A DNA stretch of 64,000 nucleotides from assembly GCA_009760855.2 (NCBI GenBank), contig WPIO01000010.1, forward strand, positions 2,507,001 to 2,571,000, written 5' to 3'. Source of the DNA: Cristatella mucedo (taxonomy: Eukaryota; Bryozoa; Phylactolaemata; Cristatellidae). A model generated the notes under the pieces. The model was not told where the DNA came from. It searched no databases and saw only the letters and a program-made list of their open reading frames with translations. Numbering within the stretch: the stretch's first letter is position 1; each line of letters begins with the position of its first letter. The position numbers and the translations under genes were made by a program. This document shows positions 48,775 to 59,905 of this stretch, piece after piece.

Positions 48775-49385
48775 AATGACTTTGACCTGTTCGCCTTGAC
48801 CGAGCTCTCGCTACGATCGCTTACCTTCCCGATTATAGCCGAAGAAACACCAGCAGGTTTTTCGTTCTTTCACACTCCTAAATTAACCAAAACCGGTATC
48901 GATGTGGCCATTTTCGCCCGTTTCTTTCTCAATTTCAACCTGTTTGCATTGCCTTCAAAGTAGTCTTCGAATCTCTTGTTTTGAGTTTATCCGACAACAA
49001 GCTGCCCATTGTGGCATTGGTCGATCGCCCCCAGGTGTCAAGTCCTCTTATTTCAGACTTCTTTGATCTCATTTCGACTTTACGTCCAATAAATCATTCT
49101 TTCATTGTTACGGTTGATTTTAAACATCCCTTTTTATAAATTATCTGACGCCTTAAGCGCCGAATTTCGAGCTCTAAGTGATTCATTTTCTCATGTAGCT
49201 TGTGTTTATGATCCTACTTACATCAAGGGTCACACTCTCGACCAAATAACCATGTTATTCCTTTTGACATTGTTGATGTTATCACTGACCATATGATTAT
49301 GTTTCCTTTACTGCAAATGCAAATCCCCTAGAAAGAGAATAAATTATCTGGGGGTGCTATGCAAACGCATTATTATTAATTATAT
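48775..49385 (+). mobile_element. L2-derived element: endonuclease region fused to 3' tail
   Basis: The frames read DLFALTELSLRSLTFP, TPAGFSFFHTPKLTKTGIDV (APE-like region), and YKLSDALSAEFRALSDSFSH followed by YDPTYIKGHTLDQ (the PTH..GH.LD motif). Directly after this, at about 49245, comes an L2-A-type 3' UTR ('aaccatgttattcc', 'ctgcaaatgcaaatcccctagaaagag') and an ATT end at 49368-49385. The whole RT is missing. Confidence 0.62.
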
Positions 49386-49589
49386 GCTTTTATTCACGGT
49401 GCTTCCTGAAAGATTGTTTATTCATATAATTTTTTTATAGTATAGGTATTTTCCCTCAACTTTTGTTGCCCTAATGGTTAATTTGTCAATTGATTGTATA
49501 TTTTCAAAGTGTAGTTGAGCAGACGTTGTTGTTAATACACTTTTTGAAATAAAAATTAGATCATTTCTGGTCTATAAAAGTGAGATATT

Positions 49590-51475
49590 TTGTCAGCCAT
49601 GTTAAGAAAAAGCGAAGTGGAGCGAAAGGTCAGAAAGGAAAGAGAGAAGCTAAAAAGTAACCCCGCATGTCTTTTAATTAACGGTGACTTTCTTCAAAAA
49701 ATTCAACACGAATGATGTTGAATGTGTACACTGTTTAGAGTTTGAATCAAAATATGACGTTTATCAACCAGCTTTTTTAAAAAGAAAACAATATTAACCA
49801 TATGATAGCTAAAACTTGCTAGAAAATACAGTTCAGACAGATGTCATCATCTATGCTAAGAAAAATATCGATGACAATGTTATTGAGCTGGCTTAGCAAG
49901 ACAATGAACTTCTTGGCATGAATGGCATGAATGGGAAGACCAGCGAAGCTTCTGGATCTGGTGGAGATCAGAGAATAGTATTGTTCATGCTGTACTAAAA
50001 TTATATGATTTTGAGTACTTCGTCGTGAAATGATTACTCTAGGCTCGTGGCATTTTCAACACAGAAGCAATTTACCCTCAGTAACCGGTGAACATTCAAT
50101 TACATCAACATGGTCTAAATGTCGATTAGAAAATGGAGGGAGGAAGTGAATAGATCGCGGCTATTAAAATAACTATTTAATAAAGCTGCTTACTGGTTTT
50201 GCTGCCTATTTTTATATCATCGAGTGGAAACTGTCGATCTCCGTTTGAGTTGACTAATAGACTCAAATATGGAAACACCCAGAAAAGCAATAGGTACATG
50301 AAAACAGTTTAAGCAATCACAAAGCTTTTATTACATGAAAGAAATATGGACACATTATAAATAATAATACTCAAATAGACGCTGTATTTGAAATTTACAT
50401 TCAATCGGAAAGAATGTGGGAAAATTATTTTGAAACTATTTTGACTGTATTAATTGTCTAAATTCACAAACTTGGCACTGGCAAACTGGCTTAAAAGAAA
50501 GACTGAGTTTAGATGAGCTTGAAAATGTTTGAAATTTTCCTTCCGTGATCAAGCTCGTTGCTCAGTATGATTCACTGCTGGAAAAACACCTTCAACATGC
50601 ACAAGAAAACTTTGGATCCACTTCTTTTTGTCATCCAATATTCAAAACGAATTCATCCATCTACTTATAATAACTTTAAAAGGCAAATTATTCACAGATA
50701 TAGGAAATATAAGTATTACGATATCTTGGCCGACTAAAATCATGATCTAGGAAATTGGAAACAGCTTAACCAAGTCATCGGTTTTGTTGATGTGGATTTT
50801 GAAAGTAAGAAAACTACCAAAGAAGTATTTTCAGGTTGTGTTGACGTACATGCAAAAAATGCTACAAGCTTTGAAAGGGTAGTTCTAGTGAGTCATAAGG
50901 CAGAGAACATCTCCTTGGCCAACTTGTGGTCATAATGCTATGGAAATGCTGCTGTGATGACTGGACATATGTCCGGCCTTCAACAGTGACAATGTGTCAG
51001 AAATCCCAAATCGTTGTTAGTCACCTGTGACACCCACTGTTTAAATTAGCAGGATTTCACTCTGATACACAAGATTTAGTTGTCTTGACATTTTTTGGGA
51101 CAGTCGAAAGTGTTTATTCATTTTTTTCTCGTTCGAAATTCTGTTGGAATACATTTAAGAAAGTACCACCATGAACGGTAAAGCCGGAATACAACACAAG
51201 CTGGAGTGCCCGGCCAGAATATTGAATCCCTGAAGCGAGAACTATTCGCAGTGATTTTAGAGAAAAAACTGCAAAGATCTCCAGAAAAATGTGCAACTTG
51301 AGGCATTGAAGTTGAGAGAAGAATAAGGTGACGTAAGAGGATGTCCGGAAAAAGCGCAATAGACGCCGGGCTTACAGCCAGGGAGAAGAAATTATGCGTA
51401 TCATGAAAAGCGTGATAGATCGTCTTCAACAAGAGATATCGCTACGATTTTATCTTTGAGAATAAAGAACGTAGA
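49590..51475 (+). mobile_element. hAT transposon relic, ZMYM1/DUF4371-type transposase
   Basis: In order on the plus strand, across frames, it reads: LRKSEVERKVRKEREKLKS (typical basic N-terminus); NFPSVIKLVAQYDSLLEKHL near 50540-50600; YGNAAVMTGHMSGLQQ near 50940; LLVTCDTHCLN near 51020; LVVLTFFGTVESVYSFFSRS near 51080-51125; and MRIMKSVIDRLQQEISLRF near 51395-51455. These match the order of the DUF4371 and RNase-H-like parts of ZMYM1-like hAT proteins, including the CxxH signature. It is broken by many stops and frameshifts. The C-terminal dimerisation domain was not found here, whereas the relic at 7010-7625 has mainly that part. Confidence 0.72.
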
Positions 51476-52089
51476 CATACAATTTTAATCCTTACTAGAT
51501 ATGAAACCTCTACTCTTTAAAACGGATACCGATGGATTTAGTGGAAGTTGCACATATTTTGGATTGTTGTAGGACATCTGCGTCAATGGAGAAGAATTAA
51601 TAACAAAGATGGATGATTAAAAATGCTGCTTAGGACGCAAATTGAAAGGACTTTCACTGGTCAAACTACATCAAACGGGCGGTCGGCAGGGCTATTATGA
51701 TGCTCGAGCAGTAGCCTCCTGCTATTCATTGAATTAGAGCCAAGGAAACGACGAATGCAGAGAATTCTTTAAGGGCAAACTATGACCTGAGTGAGCTGTC
51801 ACTCCACGGTGGTATTCGGGGTTAAATTTTTTATTATCTCGTTGCTGGTCAAGATGCTGTGCTCGTCGGCTACTGGCGGTGTCTTCGCTACGAGTCATCT
51901 GAATATTGCCGACCCTCTTTACATACCCGATTAGGATCCACGTTCCAGAGATATGGTTGAATATATATATATATTTATATTTATTTATACATATATATTA
52001 ATCGCCGAGTAGAGCTTTCAGTTCATTACCTCCTGCAGCCTGTGTACGGAATCTAGGTGTTTAATTTCTAAAATTAATTCTAACTGTAA

Positions 52090-53050
52090 TACTAATAATA
52101 ATAACACAGTTGATAAAGCGCTTTAGAGAACTCAATCTCTTTTTAGGTGATTTCCATTTGTTGCAAAGGAAACACGATCTAATGGTTAGTGGTAACATGC
52201 TAGATAAACAACAAGAATAATAGGGTTATTGATGACATGCACAGGGTCAGCATACAAGTGTGGTGAGTGGCAGCTTGTACAGTGTCAGCACGCTTAAGCA
52301 CATAAAGGAAAAATTGCTGGGACCCACTAAATGCTGTCATAAGTAGGTGCGTTTTTAATTTCCTCTTAAATGTGGGCAAGTCAGAGGATGTCGTGACGCG
52401 AGCCGGGAGTGAGTTTCAGGCTTTTGGAGCATACGAACTAAAGGCACGGTCTCCAAAGGATTTGAGGTTTGTAGATGTATTGGTAAACTGTTGGATTCCG
52501 AAAAGCGGGTGGTACGATGCTTGGCCTGGTGGGGGAGTAGATCTGATAGGCTGGGGCCAATGAATGAAGTGACCTAAAAGTGAGTGACAAAACCTTGAAG
52601 TCGATCCGTTGCTTGATTTGTAGCCAGTGCAGGTCGGCAAGGTGGTGAAATGTGGCAACTGTGACGCTCAAGACAGACAAGCCAAGCTGCAAATTTTTGC
52701 GGCAGCTGTAAGCGCCCGGTTGAGCCATGATGGCGCACTAGGTAAGGCGGTTGCTATTCACGACCTTAGTCCCGAGATCGTGGGTTCGAATCCTTCGGTG
52801 GGCGATCCTTAATTGCCGCTGGAAGCGGTGGTGATAGCCGTAAAGGCTCTTCTGTCGCTATAAAAAGAGGCTGTTAAATCAGCTATTATTGTTTTATTGC
52901 ATAGGCCAGTAGACCAGCAAGCAGTGAGTTACAGAAGTCAAGACGGGATGTCACAAATGCATGGACCAACTAATATGTGGTATCCCTACCTAAATAAGGT
53001 CAAATTTTAACAATGTTACGTAACTGAAAGTAGGCAGACTTGATTGTGAC
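52090..53050 (-). mobile_element. L2-A LINE copy, antisense, interrupted by SINE-1
   Basis: It has (ATT)n at 52093-52105 and a full antisense 3' UTR. Frames encode the FGDRAFSSYAPKA motif, LADLHWLQIKQRIDFKVLSL and GLSVLSVTVATFHH, and the copy continues at 52900-53050 beyond the SINE with antisense TSRLDF and KSAYFQ regions. The break at 52720/52898 falls inside the 'ACAIRRLQLVQ' segment. Confidence 0.85.
52721..52897 (+). mobile_element. SINE-1 inserted in L2-A
   Basis: It is full-length SINE-1 in plus orientation. The head is gagccatgatggcgcactaggtaaggcgg (A-box region), the B-box gggttcgaatcc is at 52782-52793, the body is ggaagcggtggtgatagcc, and the tail is gctgttaaatcagctattatt. L2-A sequence resumes immediately after, so this copy is younger than the host L2. 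The well-preserved B-box fits a recent insertion. Confidence 0.88.
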
Positions 53051-53059
53051 TAGATAAAG

Positions 53060-53650
53060 ACCTCAGCTCCACAGTCAAGTCTGCCTACTTTAAACTGTGC
53101 ACTATTTCGAAATTCACGATTGCTTATGTAGTCGCATTTATGACACCCTAACCAAATTGATCTGCTCATTCGAAACCTCCTGACTACACTGTTGTAGCTT
53201 ATTACATACAGGTCTTTATGCCCGTGTAGCAAGACGATTGTAGTTTGTTCAAAAATCTGCTTCCAGGCGTAATCCTTTGTAAATGCCACAGAAGTGGCAC
53301 AATTCACCGCTGCTAACCATATTTCCTGGCTGCCTATCGAGCAGTGAACCAAATTCAAGATTTTGTCGCATAAAAATACTTCGTCTCTCTATTCTCTCGC
53401 TCTCGCTTACCAATTTCAGATTTTCTTTTACGACAGACCTTACTTGGCATCACCAGCTTTTCTGACTTTAGTTAATAGCAGGTTGCATACCTATATAACT
53501 TCAAATCTTTCATAGACGTGCTCTCAGTCGCTATGCTCCAAATGCATGGAAATAACTGCCGACTAATATCACGTTATCGTATGATTTGAAGACGTTCAAG
53601 TAGAAGCTCAAAACCCACCCGGTCCTCAATGGGTTAGCTTAGTCTGAGTC
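53060..53650 (+). mobile_element. L2 LINE copy, plus strand, diverged
   Basis: The frames read LSSTVKSAYFKLCTISKF, FTAANHISWLPIEQ, TKFKILSHKNTSSLYSLALA, and RALSRYAPNAWK (53515-53550) followed by LSYDLKTFK and LKTHP. These match the C-terminal half of L2. It lies head-to-head with the antisense copy ending at 53050. Confidence 0.72.
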
Positions 53651-54039
53651 TCTGGGTCTCAATGCTTAGTCCGGGTAATTAGTCGTATGCGTGCTTGTGC
53701 TTTGCATATCTTTGCACGTCGTAACTAAGGACAAGAGTAATGATGGTGGATACCGCCCCATTGGAACTGCCTTTATCTCGGTGCGATCTGAGCGCGGAGT
53801 TTTTCGTGATTCGGTGCATGTTGCCAACCAGCGGTCACACTAGCCAGAGTGGCGCGAGGTGTGTCTTATTGTGTGTGCTCAAGCATGTAACTCTAAGCAT
53901 GGCAGCTTCTTTTTATTAGCTCTTGTTTACTGTTGCCTTTGTAGTGAGGTATACATTGTTGGACTAGAAATTCAGCTCTTTTTGAGAGCTATATAAAAGA
54001 GCTAGTATTGCCACCATCTTTAATATTACTTATTATATG

Positions 54040-54147
54040 CAGCAACGACAACGAGCGGTTAAGGTGCTCGCCCCGACCAAGGTCTGGCTGAGATAGTGGC
54101 TTGAGCCCCATGGCATATGTTAAGCGCCTGCATAGTGAGTAACTTCT
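54040..54147 (+). mobile_element. SINE-2 (tRNA-like head, L2-like tail)
   Basis: The head is 'cggttaaggtgctcgccccgaccaaggtctggctgag' (in parts). The B-box-like 'tggcttgagcccc' follows, and then an L2-like tail 'gttaagcgcctgcatagtgagtaacttctctta', continuing into (TA)n. The same order is found at 59905-59815 (minus) and 63588-63735 (plus). Confidence 0.62.
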
Positions 54148-54284
<137 letters not shown>

Positions 54285-54429
54285 GTAGTTTAAACAAGCT
54301 CCGATTGGGGTGCTGCTGCTGCTGCGCTAGGAGGCCTGTTACTAGCCAGGAACCTGGAGTAGGTCGACGCCTAGCGTCTTATTGCGCACAGTATTTTTTT
54401 AAACGACGTGCCTAGCGCTGTGGCAGTGC

Positions 54430-54575
54430 AAAGAAATGCCTTTTGTATGCTCATGCGTGCTGAAATTTGGTAAGCTATCACTAATTAATTATCTTGCTTC
54501 CTTTCCATAATTTTTCAAGTGCCTAGAACGAGTTTTTGGTATCAAATGGAGCTGCACAGATATTTTATTATTTAT
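54430..54575 (+). mobile_element. L2 3' UTR relic
   Basis: The segments 'gctcatgcgtgctgaaatttgg', 'agtgcctagaacgag' and a final 'ttattatttatttattta' resemble the L2-A 3' end. Confidence 0.5.
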
Positions 54576-54599
54576 TTATTTAGTACGTCAGTAACTCAG

Positions 54600-56350
54600 C
54601 TACAACTTATAGCACCAGTTAGGTGCGACCATTCACTTGCCGTCGTACGCATTTATAAAGACTTGTATTTGTAGAGCAATAACACAGTTTGAGAACTTTT
54701 AATTGTTTTTTGATCCGTCAGAACCAGGGTAGGGCATGTGCAAATTCGCGAGAAAATCTCTAACTGAACGAGATACGTCGTAATTCTTCGTGCAACGCTG
54801 AAGTTTGCACCTCTTGTGCTGTTGTCACTGACCATGTTTATTTTGAGATTATTTGGAAAACTAATCAGATGAAGTTTAATTCCAAAATTTGCCATTCCTT
54901 GCAAGGCACAAAATACCAGCGATCTTCAACTTCAGCGAAGCCCTGATGATGCAAGCAATGCGTTGAAGGCCAACCCGTTGCCAGTCTGTTGGCTACGGAA
55001 TGCGTACCGAAAGCCACACAGCTAGAATAACTGCTGTCACGAAGGCGTCTGAAAATCCTCAGTAGAAACTGGATTTTGAGACCATGTGGCTTAGGCGAAA
55101 GTTGAAAGCTACCACGTTACTTTTCGTATATTCACTGGCCTAGCATTTTCTTTATCAGCCTAGGACGCCGTAAGCTAATGATGAAACAGGTAAACGTATT
55201 CGGAAATCAAAGCTTCCTATATATTGGGTGCCTGGATTTGCTACTCCTAAATTGTGATATTCAGGGACTGCTTTTTCAGACTGCATAGTCAATAAAGCAT
55301 AAGCATTTTAATATTTAGGCAATCTTTCTTTCTGCCTCAGTCAAGAACAGGTTCGATCGTTTCGCGGCATGTGCAGGAGAAAGGCAACTGCTGAGGTAAC
55401 TGATCGATGACGATCTCTGTCGTGCTCTGCAATCCTGCGTGGTCCAGTGTGCACTGGATCTTCTCCCACGGCTGCTCGCTGACTCTCTGGTCATGCACTG
55501 AAGCACTAGATCTCCCAGCATTCTGTTTCACCTCTGAGTTCTAGCATGCGTCAAGGGAGCTGCATTCTTTGCGAAAGATATCATGTCGCTTCTCAGTCGC
55601 CACACGAAAACTATGTCTCGAATTCCTCGAAGCTTTTGCAGACTACATGGACAATGCTTTAGAGCTTCAAAAAGCTTCGGCGATAGCTTTGATAGCGTAG
55701 CCAGAACTTTTGGGGTTGTCGGTGCATAGATGTATGGTATCCGAGGCTTTCATCAGCGGTACAATAAAGCTTGAGAAGCAGTGCTGAGTCACAAGAACTG
55801 AGTCTGGAAGTCAGTTGCATAGAAACAGCAGCAGTGCTGGAAACGAAATCTCCGAGTCGGTTTTAAGAGAGATGCAGCATTTTTTCCCGAGAGGTCAAGA
55901 GCGTCATAGCAGACCAACGTTAGTGCATCGGTTTATCGTATCGTTCACGAACGAATACTCTAAGCCCTAGTGGGTCATAGAAAACATAGGTAGTAGCCCG
56001 TGGCGGGCTTAAAGCACACTTTAAAGCTTGCCTAGAGGCATCCTGCATTGCTCTCACAGTACCGAAATAATAATCACAAACAATGCTGCTAGCGTCAAAT
56101 TTATTTTTTTGGCCCAGCTAGTTCTGTTTGGGAGAGCTTTGACTTTTCCTCTGTGCCGCTTCGTGCGGTGACAGCACTCAAGCGGGCCACTCTGTGTCAC
56201 TTGTGCTCCGTTGCTCAAGAGTCCCGATGCCCGGAGCCGAGTGGAAAGCGCAGTTCTATGAGGCTACAAGGTTACAAGACGCGGGCTATTAAGCGACCTT
56301 GTGCAGTGCTATACAATCTCCGAATATCCTGCACCTTAATTATCAGCCGA
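54600..56350. other. No gene recognised apart from a LINE-B scrap
   Basis: At 54970-55015 'gtctgttggctacggaatgcgtaccgaaagcc' is a LINE-B 3' fragment. A minus-strand frame at 55531-55337 has no recognisable domain or start and was not annotated. Confidence 0.4.
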
Positions 56351-56370
56351 AATTCAGAACCGAAGCCCCT

Positions 56371-56532
56371 TCAGCATTGACCGATAGCCGTGCAGACACT
56401 CTCCGGGTTAAGGTCGTTTGTCAACAGGGTAATGATGGTGGGGAGGTATTGCTCAATGAAGCCTGTGCACGTCGACTGAATGGCTGACGGAAGGTCGCTG
56501 CACAAGGTTTCAAGCTTGGCGGCAATGTCCTT
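56371..56532 (-). CDS. Saposin-like gene A, exon 4 (last)
   Basis: The acceptor gattgtag is at 56533-56540. It encodes 53 residues with cysteines 3-6 and the core EQYLPTIITLLTNDLNPESV, then TGA. Length and cysteine positions match gene B exactly. Confidence 0.86.
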   Translation of the reverse strand, partial: KDIAAKLETLCSDLPSAIQSTCTGFIEQYLPTIITLLTNDLNPESVCTAIGQC

Positions 56533-58417
56533 CTACAATCAAGAAACAATTAAGCAACAATCAGCAGTCATGCTCCGCTGCTCGACGGGCATCGAAGGAC
56601 GCGTAAGAAAAGCGGGAAAAGGACGTTAAGAAATAGAACTGGCATTCAAGCTAAACACAAACTTAATCTCTTCTGATCAGTACAATTGCGACAGCACTTG
56701 GCTCTGAGAGTCTGTTTCCGTTCTGAAAACACCAATTTAGGCGCAATGTAATTTACATTGGACTGATTGTGCGGTTTTTCAATGCATTTCGCAGCATGAT
56801 GGGATGGAAGGGAAGGTTACAGACGAAGATAAGTTACATTACATTAGAATGTCTTTGAATGCAAAGACCAGCAACGCCGCAGGTTGACGTTCTAATAATA
56901 ATAGGAATATTATTAGGGAGCCGTGATGGCACACTGGGTAAGGTGGTTGCTTTACACGACCTCCGTCCCGAGGTCGTGGGTTCGAATCCTGTGATGGGTG
57001 ATTCTGAATCGTCGCTGCAAGAGGTGGTGATAGTCGTCAAGGCTTTTCTGTCGCTATACAAAAAATGCTGTTAAATCAGCTAGTATTTAATAAATTTGTA
57101 ATAGCCCCCTCAGGGAACTCAATCTATTTATATGCACTTTATATTTGCTGAAAGTGTTATGCTCTAGCTTTTAATATTAATATCTCGCTGGACTTGTTAT
57201 AGATGTCAGTCATGCCATGTGTGCATCCATCTCAACCAGCATCAAGCCAGAATACCCGAAGGATTTTAAAAAAAATGTCTTATTTCCATTTCATAAACTG
57301 CATCTTCATTGTAAGACTCTAATTGCAAGCATTGATGTGATAGTGCAAGAGCAGAGCAGAAGCAACATTGGAGCTTCATAAATCTGAAAACGTTGTCTCG
57401 ACTGAATTCGATGGAATTCAACCTCTTCATGGGACTCTTCCGCCATATCGAAGCGAGTGTAATTACGCAGGTTGAGTTGTGATTTAGAGAACTTGCTGCG
57501 ACCATTTAATGCTAAAAAAATAGCGTACTGGTTTCACCGGTACAAGGAAATCTGAAAATTGCCGTGCCAGCAACTCGCCAGTTCCCATCCCGGCATTAGC
57601 TTCTAGTGTACATCCGGGCGTTGATGGCTTGTCTGTCTAAATGGCTTACTGGGCACGACACCTCGATCACTTTCACCACTTTCTAAGATGTCTCTGCTCA
57701 TTGTGGGGTAATTATTTTTAATTCAGCGCTGCTGCTCTCAGCTCGCGGCAGAGATTTAACGATAAATCCTTTCTCGCACCGGATGAATGTCGTTCCATTT
57801 TTCCTTGAGTGCCTCCTCGCAGCGGCCACCGCCCTTTGAGTTCTGGAGTTCGACCGTGGACTTTGACTTTGGCATGAAGTTCGGTTCTCCTTGAGTGCTA
57901 AGAATAACTGTTTCGTAGGCTTATCGGATTCAGCGACGAAGAATGACACGCAAGCCGACATGCGCTCTCTTTGCATAAATGCGACACTATATTGGATGTT
58001 TAGCGAAAGATGAACCTTGCTGCCGGTCGAGCTATCTGCCGTTATATGCTCGAGAAGAAGGAAAACTCCGTTTCGCTCTATCGATGACGAGACACGGCTC
58101 TTCACCGTCCAACCAGAGCGTGGATTAAGCAAAAAATGGCCACAATTCACGTCCTGCAAACATGTGTCGTGAACAGAATGCCTACCTCAGTAGTCGGGTT
58201 TTTCAAGAGGCTCACGATTTCCTTGACGAGCAGTTCGCATACTGTGCATTCTGGACCGCTTCCAACGCCCTAGACGATCGGGGGAGACAGACAGAATTAG
58301 CTCTCACTTTTCACTTTTAATCACTTTTCGGGCATAGGGCAGCTAGCGCCGCGTCACGGCCGCCGCCGCCGCCGCCGACACTCACCGGCTTGGCTTCCAG
58401 AGCGGCAACAGCGAGCC
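56371..58417 (-). CDS. Saposin-like gene A (single SapB domain, exons 2-4)
   Basis: Exons on the minus strand are 58417-58386 (32 nt), 58269-58186 (84 nt) and 56532-56371 (162 nt including TGA). Acceptors are gttgcag, cgtctag and gattgtag; donors are gtgagt and gtaggc. The micro-exon encodes LAVAALEAKP, which fits the end of a signal peptide. Exon 3 encodes GPECTVCELLVKEIV and exon 4 starts KDIAAKLETLCSDLP and ends VCTAIGQC before the stop. All six SapB cysteines are present, so a folded, disulfide-linked, secreted membrane-active protein of about 80 residues is expected. The last intron is 1.65 kb, against 3.9 kb in gene B. The start exon is not identified; a possible upstream candidate is discussed in the findings. 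Confidence 0.82.
56918..57087 (+). mobile_element. tRNA-derived SINE-1, full length
   Basis: The head is gagccgtgatggcacactgggtaagg, the B-box gggttcgaatcc is at 56978-56989, the body is gcaagaggtggtgatagtcg, and the tail is gctgttaaatcagctagtatt. It lies within the last intron of saposin-like gene A, on the opposite strand. Confidence 0.88.
57090..57165 (-). mobile_element. L2-A tail, antisense
   Basis: The segment 'gtaatagccccctcagggaactcaatctattta' with 'actttatatttgctg' matches the antisense L2 tail. It directly abuts the SINE-1 3' end. Confidence 0.6.
58186..58269 (-). CDS. Saposin-like gene A, exon 3
   Basis: It is 84 nt and phase 0 on both sides. It encodes GVGSGPECTVCELLVKEIV and LLKNPTTE with the CxxC motif. 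The donor gag|gtaggc is weaker than the gtaaga of gene B but acceptable. Confidence 0.87.
58386..58417 (-). CDS. Saposin-like gene A, 32-nt micro-exon 2
   Basis: It is bounded by gcttcgttgcag and ccg|gtgagt. Length, phase and the block ctctggaagcc are shared with 39827-39858. Confidence 0.7.
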
Positions 58418-58689
58418 CTGCAACGAAGCGCGAGCCGAGCTTGACAGCTTGACAGATCCGCAATGCTCGCCATCGCACCGCCACCTCGAGCGCAAGGATA
58501 CTTCCGCCACCGCGTGTGGCGTGTCTCGAAAGCCGTCAATAATGAAAAAGCCAAAGGCGGCAGCTCTTCCATCGTTTCCCTTCAATGCTGCGCCCCTTCC
58601 TTCCTGCGCCCCATTTCGTCTTTTGGACGCATGGCTTGTGGCGTGCAGGGGTCAAGTAAACAGGAATGATGTCGATTTCCCGGCCGGCC

Positions 58690-58960
58690 GATGGATAGGA
58701 CAGCATTTAGCGGGTCCCTGTGATTCGTCCTTGATTTGCTTATGCGTGCTGACACTGCGCATGCTGCCACTAGCCACATTTGCATGCTGACCCTGTGCAT
58801 GTCACCCCTAACCATGTTATTAATTTTGTTTGTTTTTCAAGCATGATTTTACTTACCATTTAATTGCATTTCCCTTTGCAGCAAACGTAAAGCACCTAGA
58901 AAGAGATTAAGTTCTCTGTGGGCGCTTTATCAAGTACATTATTATTATATTATTATTATA
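58690..58960 (+). mobile_element. L2-A 3' fragment
   Basis: It starts inside the codons for RTAFSGSL (gataggacagcatttagcggg), continues through the complete 3' UTR and ends in (ATT)n at 58938-58960. It is little diverged from the 27020-27255 copy. Confidence 0.9.
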
Positions 58961-59603
58961 ATCGTGGTGAAATGATGTACTAACCCGAAATACAACGGTG
59001 CGCTCGTGATCCGAGTGGAAAATAGGGAAAGGGAAGGGACGACGTCTGAGAGAAAGAGAGAGAGAGAGAGAAACTTCCGAAAAAAGATCGAGACGCCTAT
59101 ACCGCGGTGCGTACCAATAAGTAACGATAGCACTTCTCAGCCCATCTCAAACCCATCAACCTGGAATAGCAGAATATAAATTCTGCAGGTCAATCCTCTC
59201 ATGCGAGACTTATCACGTCGTTTTAGTACGTACCACTATAAGCCCGTCTGATAAATTCCGCACCAGATGCTTAGTTGCACCTTTCGTTAGGAATAAGTTT
59301 CTGGTGGCTTTGATGTTAATGTTAGAACCCGCCTCGATCAGCATGTCAGCGGGCACCTGCCAAGAGTTGGGCTGGCTGCTACGCCGGGTCTTCTCTTATT
59401 CTTGCGTCATGCAATGCTCGTACGGTACTTAAGCGTTCGTTTAGCGCAGTGAACCGCTGATCCGTGCTTCGTCCTCTTCCCGCGGGTCAGCAGTTCACTT
59501 CGTCCTCTTCCAGCTTACATCAGGGCTGGCTCTACTGAATTAGGCTCTATCGAACACGGTTTGGCTTCAAAAAGTAAAAATCAACAATGATGGGTGCAGA
59601 TCG

Positions 59604-59803
<200 letters not shown>

Positions 59804-59814
59804 CTTAATTGTAT

Positions 59815-59905
59815 GGCGCCCTAAAATAATTTAATCTCTTCAGGCGCTTCACATATGCTTCGGTGCTCGAGCCCACGACCTCAGCCAGACATTGGTTTCC
59901 AATCA
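59815..59905 (-). mobile_element. SINE-2 copy, antisense
   Basis: Read on the minus strand, it has 'aatgtctggctgaggtcgtggg', 'ctcgagcaccgaagcatatg', 'tgaagcgcctgaagagattaaa' and 'agggcgccatacaatt', running into (TA)n. It is the same structure as 54040-54147, including the TA tract at the 3' end. Confidence 0.6.

Noticed and set aside
55337-55531. Frame ending CTCRETIEPVLD, thought to be another saposin exon
   Set aside because: Its cysteine spacing does not fit the SapB pattern, and neither length nor borders match exons 3 or 4 of the paralogues.
56918-57000. A true tRNA gene
   Set aside because: The A- and B-box-like motifs are followed by a conserved non-tRNA body and tail shared with eight other copies, so it is a tRNA-derived SINE.
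57698-58159. Minus-strand open frame of 153 codons
   Set aside because: It starts only at TTG, has no recognisable domain, and lies in the last intron of saposin-like gene A.
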